From: Planctomycetota bacterium
GTDB lineage: Bacteria; Planctomycetota; Planctomycetia; Pirellulales; Pirellulaceae
Direction: 5' to 3'
Assembly: GCA_026692885.1 (NCBI GenBank)
Contig: JAPLNJ010000279.1
Location: forward strand, 1 to 31,311
Length of the DNA stretch: 31,311 nt
A program made the position numbers and the translations under genes. The notes below the pieces were generated by a model. The model ran no database searches. It saw nothing but the letters and a program-made list of their open reading frames with translations, and was not told the DNA's origin. Within the stretch, counting starts at the first letter, position 1. Each line of letters begins with the position of its first letter. Below are positions 8,781 to 17,900 of the stretch, piece after piece.

Positions 8781-9481
8781 AAGGCACCTCTACATTGCCA
8801 GCCGGCTGTGTCCAGTCCGGCTCGTTGGAAGAATCGTGCCGCTGGAACGCCCAGCAGTCACGACACAACAACGAGACGCTGACAAAGCTCAAGATGTGAC
8901 ACTGAGACGCGAAGATCCCGGCGGCGGTCGGCGGGGCAAGAACTCCAGCAAACTAGCCTCCCTCGGCAGACGGTTGTGGACGTGGCTGATCGTCGTCGCA
9001 AACTGTGGCTGACCTCAAGAGGCCGTCAGACTGTCATATCCGCGTCATCAGGCTCGTATGTAATTTGGAGACGGCTTCGTAACGTGCCAACAGGTTGCCG
9101 CCGACATGGCAAGAGCCGCGGGATGGTTAGCCGCGATCTCGAACCCCACGTTGCATCATTCCAAGGTAGTCATGCACAGCATGATTAACTGTTTTTCTCC
9201 AGGCCAAGGGAAGGTCGAGCGAGACCGGGGTTTATGGCGGAAAACAGCGGCCTATCACATTGCCGCTAGTTGTGGTGACCTTAGTGCCTAACTTCTTTGA
9301 CGGTGGGCTATTATGCAAAGTGAAAATGACTATAATCCGAGGACCCCAGTGGGGCGACTGCCGGACAACCACGCAGCCAAAGGTTATCGCCGAGGCCGCC
9401 GGGGATTGTACCGATGCCGTCCTACGCTCGCTGGGTGCGCAAACCGGTTGAGTAAGTCTGCAAGACGTAAAAGGCCCGGAA
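8781..9481. promoter_or_regulatory. divergent intergenic control region
   Basis: A 701-bp gap separates the minus-strand vWA/ABC operon from the plus-strand sigma/Lon-like/S1 operon, so it should hold promoters for both. I see no gene here: the frames are short, and the long plus frame from 9313 is a shadow of the sigma-factor gene. A consensus -10 box lies at 9331-9336 for the plus side. No clear sigma-70 promoter was found for the minus operon. If the sigma factor is autoregulatory, a shared non-standard promoter motif might lie here; I could not identify one. Confidence 0.5.
9331..9336 (+). promoter_or_regulatory. candidate -10 box (TATAAT) for the plus-strand operon
   Basis: A perfect TATAAT in otherwise GC-rich DNA, about 145 nt before the first ATG of the plus operon. 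No good -35 box lies 16-18 nt upstream. The nearest TTGACG, at 9297-9302, is 28 nt away, which is too far. It could be a weak housekeeping promoter or chance. Confidence 0.3.
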
Positions 9482-10327
9482 ATGGATGTGCAACGCTCGG
9501 AACAGGAGATGGCTCAGGGCATCCTGGTCTACGAACAGGGGGCGTGGGACAGCTTCTATCGTGTGTATTATGCACCGCTTTTCCGGCTCGCGTCGGGTTG
9601 CTGGTGGGATCTCGATTTGCGACGCTGGCGCATCACGCCGGAGGATATTGTCCAGGACTTCATCGGGGACAAGTGCGAGCCACCACAGCAGCGTATAGCC
9701 ATGTTCGGCATGACCGCCGCTGGCATCCGACCGCTGCTTCCCACGCTGATGACCGCCATGAAGCGATACTGCGTCGACTTGTCGCGGAAGGCCGTTACGA
9801 CAGGGGAGTCGCTAGACGAACCCGTGGCGGATCCGAACCATGGCGACCGTCAACAGGCGACCCGCGAACACCTTCTAACGATACGCCGGCGCGTCGCCGA
9901 GCAGTTGCGTGCCCTCCGCAAGGCTCTGCCAGGTGGCTTCAACGGTGGGGCTGTACTGCCCTATCGGGAGTTGCTGCTGCTGTTGGAACGAGCCGACCTA
10001 CTGCCCATGGTAGGGCGGGCCTATCGGCTACCCGACGGCGGGTTACCCCACGGCATGTCGCCGCCTGCGTACGTCGAGAGCATCAGCCGCTGGAGCGTCG
10101 AAGAGTCGAAATGCCAGATCGGGAACTCCTCGCTGACGCTCGACGGCGCATGGGACGAATTGAAACGGACGGCAGTCGCGCCGAGATTCCAAGTACTGAA
10201 TCGCGAGGTGGCGGCAGTCCTCGGCGTAAGCCCCAACCGTTGCGTGGTGACCAAGCTACGGGCCCGGCGAACCGTGACGGAGTGTTTGGGCCTGGAAAAC
10301 GTCGTGCGACTTTTTCCCTATTGGTGA
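9482..10327 (+). CDS. ECF-like RNA polymerase sigma factor with an enlarged linker
   Basis: 281 aa. Residues about 22-112 look like sigma-70 region 2: WDSFYRVYYAPLFRLA, then ITPEDIVQDFI (the usual 'AEDLVQEVF' segment) and LMTAMKRYCVDLSRK (like region 2.3-2.4, which melts and reads the -10 element). Residues about 240-270 contain a helix-turn-helix with the sequence NREVAAVLGVSPN, as expected for region 4, which reads the -35 element. ECF sigmas are usually near 190 aa with a short linker. Here about 120 residues separate the regions, and the region-2 loop carries a WWDLDLRRW insert. The protein should direct RNA polymerase to a small regulon, plausibly its own operon. The ATG follows AAAAGG by about 6 nt. 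No anti-sigma gene is adjacent, although the small next gene is a possibility. I am fairly sure of the sigma assignment but not of the subgroup. Confidence 0.72.
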   Translation: MDVQRSEQEMAQGILVYEQGAWDSFYRVYYAPLFRLASGCWWDLDLRRWRITPEDIVQDFIGDKCEPPQQRIAMFGMTAAGIRPLLPTLMTAMKRYCVDLSRKAVTTGESLDEPVADPNHGDRQQATREHLLTIRRRVAEQLRALRKALPGGFNGGAVLPYRELLLLLERADLLPMVGRAYRLPDGGLPHGMSPPAYVESISRWSVEESKCQIGNSSLTLDGAWDELKRTAVAPRFQVLNREVAAVLGVSPNRCVVTKLRARRTVTECLGLENVVRLFPYW

Positions 10328-10348
10328 CCATCGCGAGGAAACACGACC

Positions 10349-11140
10349 ATGTTGAAGATTCGTACCGTCCACGTAACCGTGCCGCAGCAGGCCCGCCTGC
10401 CAATGTGCAGCAACCTGCAAAGCGCGTACGAACACCTCTGCGACCACCTCCTGACCCGCCCGGAAGCCGGCTGTTGGGCCTGTTTGCTGCCGGACTATCG
10501 GCGGGTTGTCGACCCCGACAACGACAACGCGCTATTCCAGTATGCTCAGAGTCTTTGGAGGGTTGCCTATCCTGGGGGAGACGTTCCCGGAGAGCAGTTG
10601 CTCTACGACGCGTATGCTCAGCAGACCGAGCAGGCGATCGCCCAGGCAACCCGCCTGGGTTGGTACTGGGAGGAAGTATCCAGCCAGGGGCAGAGGAATT
10701 GGAAGGCGCTGGGGAAGTGTGGCATCTTTGCGATTTGGGGCCCGGGCGCAGTGCGAACGTCGATGGTGAATGGGTTCGCCGCTTGGGCGCCTAACGTCCC
10801 GCCGACGGCCGAGCAGCGGAAGCACAACCCGCTCCCCCGGCAGCATTCCCGGGGATCCCACGCCGATGAGCCGTGTCAGGATGTTGCAGGCGACCAATTG
10901 GCTTATATTGCCTTCAAGCGTTCGCTCAAGGAATTTCGACGAGAATACCGCAACGCCCGACGCGAGAGCGAGAAGCGTCGAGACGGCCGATGGATCGGAG
11001 ATTTGCAGATCGTGCAACCGTTAAGCGCCTCCCTACAACAATTCGACTACGACACTTGGCGTTCGCTGGGCGAGGAAGTCCAGGACCCAAGCCAGGCCGC
11101 GGGAGGCGTAAAGGACCATTCGCCAGAAATCAATTCGTAG
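10349..11140 (+). CDS. uncharacterised 263-aa protein, second gene of the plus operon
   Basis: The ATG is 21 nt after the sigma-factor stop, with GAGGAAA before it. No signal peptide or membrane segment is seen. The first 110 residues are mixed alpha/beta with two cysteines close together (C42 and C45, in GCWACLLPDY) and other single cysteines, but they do not make a clear zinc knuckle. A WGPGAV / GFAAWAPNVPP stretch follows. The segment from about 180 to 220 is strongly basic and helical (EFRREYRNARRESEKRRDG) and could bind nucleic acid or act as a docking helix. Position directly after a sigma factor makes an anti-sigma or co-regulator role possible, but no membrane helix or zinc anti-sigma motif (HxxxCxxC) is present. 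Function unknown. Confidence 0.7.
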   Translation: MLKIRTVHVTVPQQARLPMCSNLQSAYEHLCDHLLTRPEAGCWACLLPDYRRVVDPDNDNALFQYAQSLWRVAYPGGDVPGEQLLYDAYAQQTEQAIAQATRLGWYWEEVSSQGQRNWKALGKCGIFAIWGPGAVRTSMVNGFAAWAPNVPPTAEQRKHNPLPRQHSRGSHADEPCQDVAGDQLAYIAFKRSLKEFRREYRNARRESEKRRDGRWIGDLQIVQPLSASLQQFDYDTWRSLGEEVQDPSQAAGGVKDHSPEINS

Positions 11141-11148
11141 AAGGTTTT

Positions 11149-12702
11149 ATGAACTATCATCTTACCGTTGTTCAGGAAACGCAGAACGAAGCCATCGAGT
11201 TGGCGTCGTTTTGGCCCGAGGTCGGCGACGATCCGCGGCTGGCGCCGGCCGAAGCGTTGGCCATCCTCGCAACGTGGGCTCACCTGCGCCGCTTCCCACC
11301 CGGTGACGTTTCGGAAGACGTCCGTGCATCGTTTGACAGGCTAGTTTGGACCGATGCGAATCGACTCTTGGACCATTACTTTGTTGTGGCCTCGCCCCAG
11401 GGGTGGACAGAGTCGGCCTTGCGGCTGGGCGAGGCCTGGGATGGAAGTCGCAGCCGGGACGAAGACGAAGATCTGGAACGCCTAGTTCGGCGTTTGTTCG
11501 ACGCTATCGATTGTTACGGGCTGGCGGCGTATGCCGCCGGTCAGTTGCTTTCGACCGAAGACCCGCGACGGCGACAACTCGCGTCGGTGCAGCGTGAATT
11601 GGAAGAGGCCGAGCGGGTCCTGAGCGATCATGCCGAGGAATTCTATCCGGCGGCTGGGTTGGCCAAGGAAATGCTCGATTCCTATCGACACGATTGGCAG
11701 CCAGCCGATCACGATCTCTGGCTGACCACCGCGAAGTACGTGTACCTTGCTCAGATGTACGACGACGAGCAGGCATCCCTCGTCGCGCCAGAATTGTCGC
11801 CGGCGGACAAAGAAGCGATTCTTGTGGAGGTCCGTCGGGGGCACGACTTGCAGAATCGTGTGAGGAGGGTCTCGGACCTCGTGGGGAGATTCTCCGCCGT
11901 TCGCCAATACGGGATGTACGATGAACTGGCAATCTCATCCAGCTGTCGACCAAGAGGGCTTTTTCCATCCACGGGAGACGATGTTCCCTTGGTGATGATC
12001 TGGACGGAGCCTGCTTTACGAGCGGAGCCGCCGGAGGGGATCAGCTCGGCAAATTGGCTGGCGATTTTCAACGGCCGACTGTTCTGGATCGCTCGGCCTG
12101 AATCCCAGTTGCCCGCGGGTCACCGGGAGCCAGAACTTTGGGCGACGGTGACGGGCGAGAATCCAATGAAGTGCCCCCTGTTCCGCGTCGAGGACGGCGG
12201 ATGCTGGAAGTTCTTGCCTTGGCTGGAAGGTCAAGCCGAGACTCAAGGGCTGCGAGTGTACGCCACGCCCATGGAGCACGCAGTGGAATTCTCGCAGCAG
12301 TCAATCACGATCGCCATACGATCGGCTTCGACGACCAAGGAAGTAAGAATCCGGTCCTTGGAAGAGACGATCGAGGGCCAGGTCGAAATCCGGGAGCTTT
12401 GGGGGCTGCTGCAGGATCTTTCTGATCGCGAACGATCACCCGCAGCCGTCGCCGAACTCACCAATCGTGTTGGGCAACACGAGTTTCGTTCGGATACCCC
12501 CCTGTCGTTAACATTGGCCTTCTATGCGTTCTGGCTGGTCCACGTGAACGATCAGCAAGACAGGAAGGCGCTTTTGGACGACGCCGGCGCAAAGACGCTC
12601 CGTTCGTGTTGGAGAGATTCGCCAACTTGGTCGCCGGTTTTCTTGGACAAACTTGAGCAGCTACTTAGCCAGCGTCATTCACAGCCTCGCGGATCCGAAT
12701 AA
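11149..12702 (+). CDS. uncharacterised 517-aa soluble protein, third gene of the plus operon
   Basis: The frame is open from 10873, but the ATG at 11149 is the likely start: it is 8 nt after the previous stop, GAAGG precedes it, and the upstream part overlaps the previous gene. Residues 1-260 are predicted mostly helical, with an acidic patch (SRDEDEDLE) and helices rich in Leu, Ala and Glu, possibly TPR/HEAT-like. Residues about 270-400 look like beta strands (VPLVMIWTEP, WLAIFNGRLFWIARP, LWATVTG), and the C-terminus is helical again. No catalytic motif, signal peptide or TM segment was found. It directly precedes the Lon-like gene and is probably a partner in the same complex. Function unknown. 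Confidence 0.75.
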   Translation: MNYHLTVVQETQNEAIELASFWPEVGDDPRLAPAEALAILATWAHLRRFPPGDVSEDVRASFDRLVWTDANRLLDHYFVVASPQGWTESALRLGEAWDGSRSRDEDEDLERLVRRLFDAIDCYGLAAYAAGQLLSTEDPRRRQLASVQRELEEAERVLSDHAEEFYPAAGLAKEMLDSYRHDWQPADHDLWLTTAKYVYLAQMYDDEQASLVAPELSPADKEAILVEVRRGHDLQNRVRRVSDLVGRFSAVRQYGMYDELAISSSCRPRGLFPSTGDDVPLVMIWTEPALRAEPPEGISSANWLAIFNGRLFWIARPESQLPAGHREPELWATVTGENPMKCPLFRVEDGGCWKFLPWLEGQAETQGLRVYATPMEHAVEFSQQSITIAIRSASTTKEVRIRSLEETIEGQVEIRELWGLLQDLSDRERSPAAVAELTNRVGQHEFRSDTPLSLTLAFYAFWLVHVNDQQDRKALLDDAGAKTLRSCWRDSPTWSPVFLDKLEQLLSQRHSQPRGSE

Positions 12703-12727
12703 CTCTGCTGCTTCCTCGCATTCACTT

Positions 12728-14902
12728 ATGTCGTCTATGATCGCGTCGGAACACGCTGCGTTCAACCTCGTTATTCCTCTGGAAGATAAGAAAGAAGCCA
12801 GGGGGCTTCTGCTGATCATACCCCTATCGTTGGGAGCGTTGGACGGAGACGGCAAGCCGAGTAACGGTAATTTGAACTCTCACGAGTTCGTACGGTATTG
12901 GTGGGCAGACGATCAGGATTCGCTGACAAGCCTTTGTCAATGCCTCCCTTTTTTCGACGGGTGTTTTTCCTCTCTAAATACTCTCGTTCCGATGCTGTAC
13001 GACGTGGACGTGCTCCTGCGCCGTGGTGCGATTGTCGGCACAGATTCCGAGCTTTATCGGGGTGCAAGCTTCCAACTTCCCCTATGCATAGCTGCCTGGG
13101 CTCTAGTCCTCTGGGGGGCGACGGATGATGGCAGCTACCTAGAGAAACCGACTCGTTATCACTACACCGGTTCCGTACACGGGGAGTACTATCTGGATGG
13201 GGTCGAGGAGAAGGCCAAGATCTGCAAAAGGAGCGGCAAGTGGGGACGTGATTTTCTCGTCGCCCTCGATCCGCGTGAGTGGAGTCCGCCGTTCCCGAGA
13301 AACGTGAAGCACGTTACGCAGTTCGACGATGCGTTCGCCTTGGCTTTCGCGGGGTGTCTGGTTTCGGATTTCAACGCGGCTCGTCAAGTGGTCAAAGAAA
13401 AATACGGCGGTTTGTGTCAGGCCCCGCCGCAGAGGCGGTATGACGCTACCGCCCAGATCTCGCAATTCCTGACGAGGCATGCAGCCGACGTGCAGATCTT
13501 CCGCTCCGTTTGTCAGACGCTAAAGGTGCCCGTCTCCGCTGAATGTTTGCGGGCCACCGCCAACGAGCGTTGGGCGTCGGTGGCCCGGTTCTGCGACGAT
13601 AAAGACCGTTTGCGCGAACTAGTTTTCGGGGCGGTAGGTCGATGCCAGACTGCCGGACTGAAAGCCCAGGCCGAGGATCTGCTGGCAGGCCAAACCGACA
13701 TCGATGGAGTTTCAGCAGTGCGCTGGCCGACTCGCGGTGAGGCCATCGAGGCCGCCAAGCGAGTCGAGGGACACATGGGCCGCATGCGTCCGAAGCCCGG
13801 AAATGGCCGCCGTGTCAACGATTTCGTGGGAACTTACGCCCTCCTGCAGACTTGGGCCAGCGAAACGGACGACTGTTCGTTGATTCAGGTGTCCCGTCAG
13901 TTGCAGGATTCTTTCGACGATGCGTTCAGCAAGCAAGTGGAGGATGCGGCCAAGGCAGTCGGACTGGTCGACGACAGCTATCGGTTCTACCGTCCCGAGG
14001 ACCAACTGAGCCTGGCCGCGGACTTCGTGGTGCGTTGCAGCGAGCAGCGCATGCCGGACGGCGTGGAGTTTGTACGCCGTCTACTCGATCGGGCCGGCGA
14101 CCCGGGGACGACGGCTTCGCCGCGGGAAGAGTTGCTGCAGCTCGTTCTCCGCTGGTGGCATGGGGGCCGGCAGGCGGCCGCCGACTGGACGAGCGACCAG
14201 ACGCGAAAGTCATTTCAAAAGCTACCGCAGACCGAGGAGGAGCGTCTCTTTCGGCTCCTTACCCGCGTGGACCAGTTGCTCCGCGAAGCGGGCGTCGTCC
14301 TGGTCGACGAATTGGCGGCCATGCCGTCCTGCCAGTTGGCATATCGGCTGGGGCTGGTTGAGCACCGGGCCGATTTCCTCGAACAGATTGGTGAACGACG
14401 ATTGGGCGTCTACGGTCAGATGTTGGATCAGGCTCGCGGCATGCAAAAGGACCATGCGTACCTCGTGCCGCTGGCCCGTAGCATGCGGAGACTTATCGAG
14501 GAAGGCGCCGACACCGCCGAGCTACCCGACTCGCCCCTGCGTCGGGCTTTGTCGGCAGCGATTCCCAAGGCCAGCACCCACGAGTTGGACCAGTTGACTG
14601 TCGCCGACGGGAGCCTCGGTTGGTGGCTGGACGTAATGCCGTGGACTGCCAATCAGGCCCAGCTCGAATTCCTTTGCCGAATCTATCGCCAGCAGGTCGA
14701 TAGGGGGGACCGTGAGCAGAAACGCGCCCAGAAGGCGGCAACGGCCTTGGCCGCTCAATTCGACGTCGCCGCCGTGTGCCAATGCCTCGGAGAGGACGTC
14801 GGCCGTTGGGTTGCCGAACTCACTCCCCTGGAGCGGGCCGGGCCGAACGTGATTCAATGGCTTGAGAGGTCGGCATTTGTCGCACCGAGAAAGTCGAATT
14901 GA
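12728..14902 (+). CDS. protein with divergent Lon-type (S16) Ser-Lys peptidase domain and helical C-terminal region
   Basis: 724 aa. Residues about 10-210 match the Lon proteolytic fold. RGASFQLPLCIAAW (Ser114) lies where Lon has DGPSAG. YHYTGSVHGEYYLDGVEEKAK (shown as two parts: YTGSV and LDGVEEK, Lys162) lies where Lon has MTGEI and IGGLKEK. RDFLVALDP and KHVTQFDDAFALAF follow at the places of Lon's 'TVLIP' and 'V..VDE.LELAL' segments. The Ser to Lys spacing is 48 residues; in E. coli Lon it is 43. Both dyad residues are kept, but Gly and Pro around the Ser have changed, so activity is uncertain. No AAA+ module is present. Residues about 220-724 are helical repeats of unknown type. The ATG at 12728 lies 25 nt after the previous stop without a clear Shine-Dalgarno; a TTG at 12653 would overlap the previous gene. 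Confidence 0.72.
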   Translation: MSSMIASEHAAFNLVIPLEDKKEARGLLLIIPLSLGALDGDGKPSNGNLNSHEFVRYWWADDQDSLTSLCQCLPFFDGCFSSLNTLVPMLYDVDVLLRRGAIVGTDSELYRGASFQLPLCIAAWALVLWGATDDGSYLEKPTRYHYTGSVHGEYYLDGVEEKAKICKRSGKWGRDFLVALDPREWSPPFPRNVKHVTQFDDAFALAFAGCLVSDFNAARQVVKEKYGGLCQAPPQRRYDATAQISQFLTRHAADVQIFRSVCQTLKVPVSAECLRATANERWASVARFCDDKDRLRELVFGAVGRCQTAGLKAQAEDLLAGQTDIDGVSAVRWPTRGEAIEAAKRVEGHMGRMRPKPGNGRRVNDFVGTYALLQTWASETDDCSLIQVSRQLQDSFDDAFSKQVEDAAKAVGLVDDSYRFYRPEDQLSLAADFVVRCSEQRMPDGVEFVRRLLDRAGDPGTTASPREELLQLVLRWWHGGRQAAADWTSDQTRKSFQKLPQTEEERLFRLLTRVDQLLREAGVVLVDELAAMPSCQLAYRLGLVEHRADFLEQIGERRLGVYGQMLDQARGMQKDHAYLVPLARSMRRLIEEGADTAELPDSPLRRALSAAIPKASTHELDQLTVADGSLGWWLDVMPWTANQAQLEFLCRIYRQQVDRGDREQKRAQKAATALAAQFDVAAVCQCLGEDVGRWVAELTPLERAGPNVIQWLERSAFVAPRKSN

Positions 14903-14952
14903 GCCTAGGAGAGTTGGAGCTTGGATCGAACAGTTCCAACAACCCAGAACTG

Positions 14953-14957
14953 GGAGG
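14953..14957 (+). promoter_or_regulatory. ribosome binding site that fixes the start of the giant gene
   Basis: GGAGG inside a longer GGGAGGAGA, 7 nt before the GTG at 14965. The earlier in-frame TTG at 14899, which overlaps the previous stop codon, has no such site. The GTG start is therefore preferred over the longer frame. Confidence 0.75.
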
Positions 14958-14964
14958 AGAAATC

Positions 14965-17900
14965 GTGGCCGAGTGGAGATTCTATTTGCAGTCGCTTCTG
15001 GGCAGAGGCCAAGAGGCGGAAAAACGAATCAACGAACTCCTGATCCTACGTGGTGCCCTTCAAGGCGAACGGCTGTCGGTCGCCGAGCAAGTGCAGTTCC
15101 TGCGGCAACTTGAAACGCTCGACACGGCCCAGCAGGTCTTCCTTCTGCCCGCCCTGACCGCGCTGTTCGTCTCGCCTTGCGAGCGAATTCGACGGCAAGT
15201 TCTCGATCTGGTTCTCGGCTGGATCCGCCCGCGCGGCGCTCTCGGTAACGACTTGCGGTTCCTGATCGTCTCGTCGGCCGAGCCGTCCCGCTTGGAGTTC
15301 ATTCTCCAGCAGTTGGCGGATCTGGCGAAGGGGGAATCGGTGGGAATGGACCTCAAGGCCCCCTTTTCAGCGTTATCGTTTCTGCGCACGCCGGCCTTCA
15401 TTGTGACGACCCTAGTGGGTTTGAGGCAGTGGATTCGTCATCAGCCCAACGAGTCGGAGCTAGACGAGACATACGCCAGTTTCTTCCGGGCCGAGAAGAA
15501 TGCCGATTTGCGCCGGTTGCTGGAGATCTGGGCGATTCGTGGACCGGTGTTCTTGCGTTACCTAATGATGGTTTGGATGGGGGAGACGGGCCTTAGCCCG
15601 TGTGCCGACCTCGATGCGAGCGAGGTTCTACTCCGCCGTTATCGGCACGACCGGGACCCGCTGGTAGCGGCAGAAGCCGTCGAGGCCTATGTCCGGCTCG
15701 TCCCGACCGATGGGCTACCGGCGGCGGTATCACTGCTAATGCAGGAGCTGAAGACGTTCAAAAAACGCGATCTCCAATGCTGGGATCGCGATCCGGGGGA
15801 GGCGTTCCGCGAGTTGATCTCCGGATTGATTTGGGCCTTGGGCCGGTTGGCCGCCCACCATTATCCGGCGCCCGAGCCGCTTCGTGCCTTGGGCGAGCTG
15901 CTTGCCCAGCCGCCCTGCAACCGATTGGATTTCATTCCCCCGAGGAACTTGCCTAGAGGCGTGACTCCAACCAGCGAGCTTCCTGAGGACGTGGCCAAAA
16001 AGATCTACGCGATCGCCTGTTTCCTCCATGCCCAAGAGATCACAATCCACGTGAGGCCTCTGAGAAACCGGGCGCAGGGCAATGCCGGGTTTCGCGACGC
16101 CGGGGCGCCGGCCCCCGTGAAAATCGACAACCCCCAGCTTTCACCCAACGTGTTTGACTTCGAAGCGACTCCAAACCCAGATTCAGGAAACGATCCGCTG
16201 ACTTGGCCACTGCACCTTAAGAGACCGTGGCTCTATGGCCAGCATAGCCAGGCGGCAAATCACCTATTGCCGCTGATCAGTCCTCTGCTGACGCCGACAG
16301 ACGATCCGCAGAGGCGAGTCGATTCCCGTCAGGAAATTAGGCAGCGCGGACCGTGGATGTATGCCGCGTGCCATGCCGCCGCACAGGTCTTGTGCGAGGT
16401 CTTGCGCCGCGGCCATCGGCTCGATCAACCCACCATCCGGCCGATCTTCGACTACCTCTGCAAAATGGCCGCCAAATTGAGCACAACCAAGACGGCAAGG
16501 TCCAACGATCAGCATGCGCCGTCGGATGCCAGCAAATTGAAGGTCCTGACGAAGCGGTTGTTCTTGAACGATCTGCTCGGCGAGGAGGTTTTTTCGCTGA
16601 CGAACTTCGAAGAGCCAGCGTCGAACTGGACGCCGTTCCTGGTTCAACTTGCCGAATCGTCGTTGCGGTCGCTACCGTGGGAGCCGACCTACCGTTGGAT
16701 CAGCGACAACTGCGGGTTGCTGTTGAAGATCGCCAATGCCTCTGCCTGTCATCCCAAAGCCCGCTACTCGGCGGCAGTCGTGCTGTGGATCCACGCTGCT
16801 AGGGTGGGGGGGCAACTCCAACAGGACGTGGATGCAATACGCTGGCGCGATCCGGACATCCTGTCAATACACCACGACGCCCTGTGCTTCGTCGAGGAAG
16901 ACGTATTGCAGGAATGGGCCGCGAAGGATGAAGCCTCCCCGGGCGACCCACGGCGCAGTCTCTACTTGGCCGCCGAACAGTTGTCACGCGCGCTGGAGGT
17001 GGAAGCAGGCCTGCCCGACCTCGATCTCGCGGACAATTGGGCCGCGACTTGTCTGGCTGAATGGGAACCGACACTGAAACAGGACCAGTTGCACCACTTG
17101 CCATTCCGGCTGCTGCGTGCCTATGCGCGTCGTCCACGCGACCTGCCTGGCAACATTCGCCGACTGCACGACCTGCTGCTCCGCACCTGCTCGACTGCGG
17201 AACTGCAGTTCTTCTTCGACTGCCTGCCGGCCGACCGAAAACCCAGCGAGCGACTTTACCGGCGGATCGCGGAGTTGGTCGAAGGATCCCGCGGCGCCAT
17301 TTCCGCCGCATCCAGCCCCCACTTCGACATCCAGGCTGTGAAGGACAGATTGTTGCAGGAATCAGTCGTCCGCCGATGGCTAGCGAGGCACGCCCGGCGT
17401 TGGTGGCAAGAAGACGCGTTCTCCTTCTACCTGCGTTCCCGGCGTCCGCCTTCGTTTCCGCAGTGGGGACGCGTTATTGCCGCCGAGGGCGAGATCCTCG
17501 GCGGAGCGGGGGCAGCCGAGGAAGACCTGCTGGCCACGCTCGCCCCACTAGGACAGCCGAAACTAGACTTGGCAGCCGGATATGCCGATCTTGTGGCTTC
17601 GTTCGTACACAGCCCCCAGATCAGCAGCGGCATTCGGTGTTTAGCCAGGGGCTGCGAGGTCGTTCCGGGGACGGTCGATCTTCACGCACTTCCACTTCCT
17701 CTTGAACAGAAGATCCGGCGGCTGGAATCGCTAGTGGTGAAGGCGGAGCCGTTCTCGCTTCTGGCCCGCGTCGTCGGCATTGAACGACCGGGTATGGCGT
17801 CGATCTGCTTGGGCGCATCGGTACCCGGCCTTCTTGCCCACCAGGTTGTCACGGTCGAGGACGATGTCCGGGCAGACGATTCATTGCTGGTAGAAGTTAA

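Noticed and set aside
9313..10794. 493-codon plus-strand frame over the sigma-factor gene
   Set aside because: Its product is Arg/Gly/Pro-rich and low in normal protein pattern. It overlaps two better genes (9482-10327 and 10349-11140) in another frame.
10873..11148. Longer start for the 517-aa protein
   Set aside because: This part overlaps the previous gene and reads as shadow sequence; ATG 11149 has GAAGG in front and fits the operon spacing.
12653..12727. TTG start for the Lon-like protein
   Set aside because: It would overlap the previous gene by 50 nt, has no Shine-Dalgarno, and the added residues do not look structured.
13852..14597. Frames of 169 and 175 codons inside the Lon-like gene
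   Set aside because: They are Arg/Gly/Ser-rich shadows of the 724-aa frame.
14899..14964. TTG start for the giant gene
   Set aside because: GTG 14965 has a near-perfect ribosome binding site; the TTG has none.
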